From an uncultured Flavobacterium sp. (GTDB lineage Bacteria; Bacteroidota; Bacteroidia; Flavobacteriales; Flavobacteriaceae), in the NCBI GenBank assembly GCA_946886675.1, contig CAMPIZ010000089.1, positions 1-6,912 on the forward strand: a stretch of 6,912 nucleotides of DNA. The letters are read 5' to 3'. A model generated the notes under the pieces. That model searched no databases. It had not been told where the DNA came from and saw nothing but the letters and a program-made list of their open reading frames with translations. The stretch's first letter is position 1. Every line of letters starts with the position of its first letter. Both the position numbers and the translations under genes were made by a program. Shown here piece by piece: positions 6,724 through 6,912 of this stretch.

Positions 6724-6825
6724 TAAATCGATGTTATGAAACAGAAGGTTATCTTTATTAAGAGTAAATTCTTCCTGTGGAAAATAAAATGTCTGGTTTA
6801 TAAGGTCGTAATACTATGTATTCAT
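6724..6825 (-). other. Native N-terminal coding segment of arginine decarboxylase with in-frame TAG at codon 4
   Basis: Reading minus from ATG 6825 gives Met-Asn-Thr, then TAG (6816-6814), then 30 open codons (beginning YYDLINQTFYFPQEEF and ending FHNIDL) that run without a break into the Met encoded at 6723. From memory, flavobacterial arginine decarboxylases begin with MNTKY or similar followed by D-L-I-x-Q-T-x-x-F-P-Q-E-E-F, so the TAG replaces an expected Lys (AAG or AAA) codon by one base change. The segment has no ATG, GTG or TTG between the TAG and 6723. ATG 6825 has an AT-rich leader, as other genes here do. Either the gene carries a nonsense mutation with reinitiation at 6723, or the base is a sequencing error. 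Confidence 0.8.
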
Positions 6826-6912
6826 TTAAATAAGAGTGTAAAAGAAGATAAATAATATAGACAGATGCGCTAAATTATTACCAGTTTCAAAAACTAATGT
6901 TAGCATATATAA
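6826..6912 (-). promoter_or_regulatory. AT-rich upstream region of the arginine decarboxylase operon
   Basis: These 87 bases up to the window edge hold no open reading frame of note and should contain the operon's promoter and leader on the minus strand. A TTTG (from CAAA at about 6888-6891) could be a Bacteroidetes -33 element, but I find no properly spaced TAnnTTTG -7 box. The promoter is therefore inferred from position and no exact site is called. Confidence 0.35.

Noticed and set aside
6869..6904. Short inverted repeat GCTAA / TTAGC in the arginine decarboxylase upstream region.
   Set aside because: Five-base arms 26 bases apart in AT-rich DNA are expected by chance.

Overview
The window looks like a piece of a Flavobacteriaceae (Bacteroidetes) chromosome, probably Flavobacterium-like. 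The DNA is AT-rich, start codons sit in A/T-rich leaders without clear Shine-Dalgarno sequences, and all six complete genes and the partial one end in TAA. The arginine decarboxylase, the DHS-like protein and the phosphoenolpyruvate carboxylase read like flavobacterial versions of their families. This is a judgement from recognised protein sequence, not from a search.

Left half, plus strand. The window opens inside an Lrp/AsnC-type regulator, of which only the C-terminal ligand-binding domain is present (1-279). It is followed by a strong hairpin terminator (301-332). A complete phosphoenolpyruvate carboxylase gene, ppc, starts only 24 bases after the terminator's T run (357-2936). A DinB-like putative metalloprotein gene (2944-3462) follows 7 bases after ppc and is probably co-transcribed. 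A symmetric hairpin (3466-3489) ends this unit and also serves the convergent gene on the other side.

Right half, minus strand, read from right to left. An arginine decarboxylase (SpeA type) is followed by a deoxyhypusine synthase-like enzyme and then a small protein with an extremely acidic tail. Gaps are 41 and 9 bases, and a terminator (4021-4050) closes the set. This looks like a polyamine operon: the decarboxylase makes agmatine from arginine, and the DHS-like enzyme probably performs an NAD-dependent aminoalkyl transfer on an amine. After that terminator a separate small lipoprotein gene (3985-3488) runs to the shared hairpin.

Most notable points. (1) The arginine decarboxylase reading frame continues upstream of its first usable ATG into about 30 codons of family-like N-terminal sequence. 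It reaches a good ATG at 6825, but codon 4 is an in-frame TAG, so the gene carries a nonsense codon or a sequence error. (2) The DHS-like enzyme keeps the catalytic Lys, Trp and Glu of true DHS but differs at three residues that contact spermidine, which suggests a different amine substrate. (3) An uncharacterised protein with 24 acidic residues in its last 37 is encoded in the same operon. No mobile elements, CRISPR arrays, tRNA or rRNA genes were seen. No stretch over 300 bases lacks a gene.
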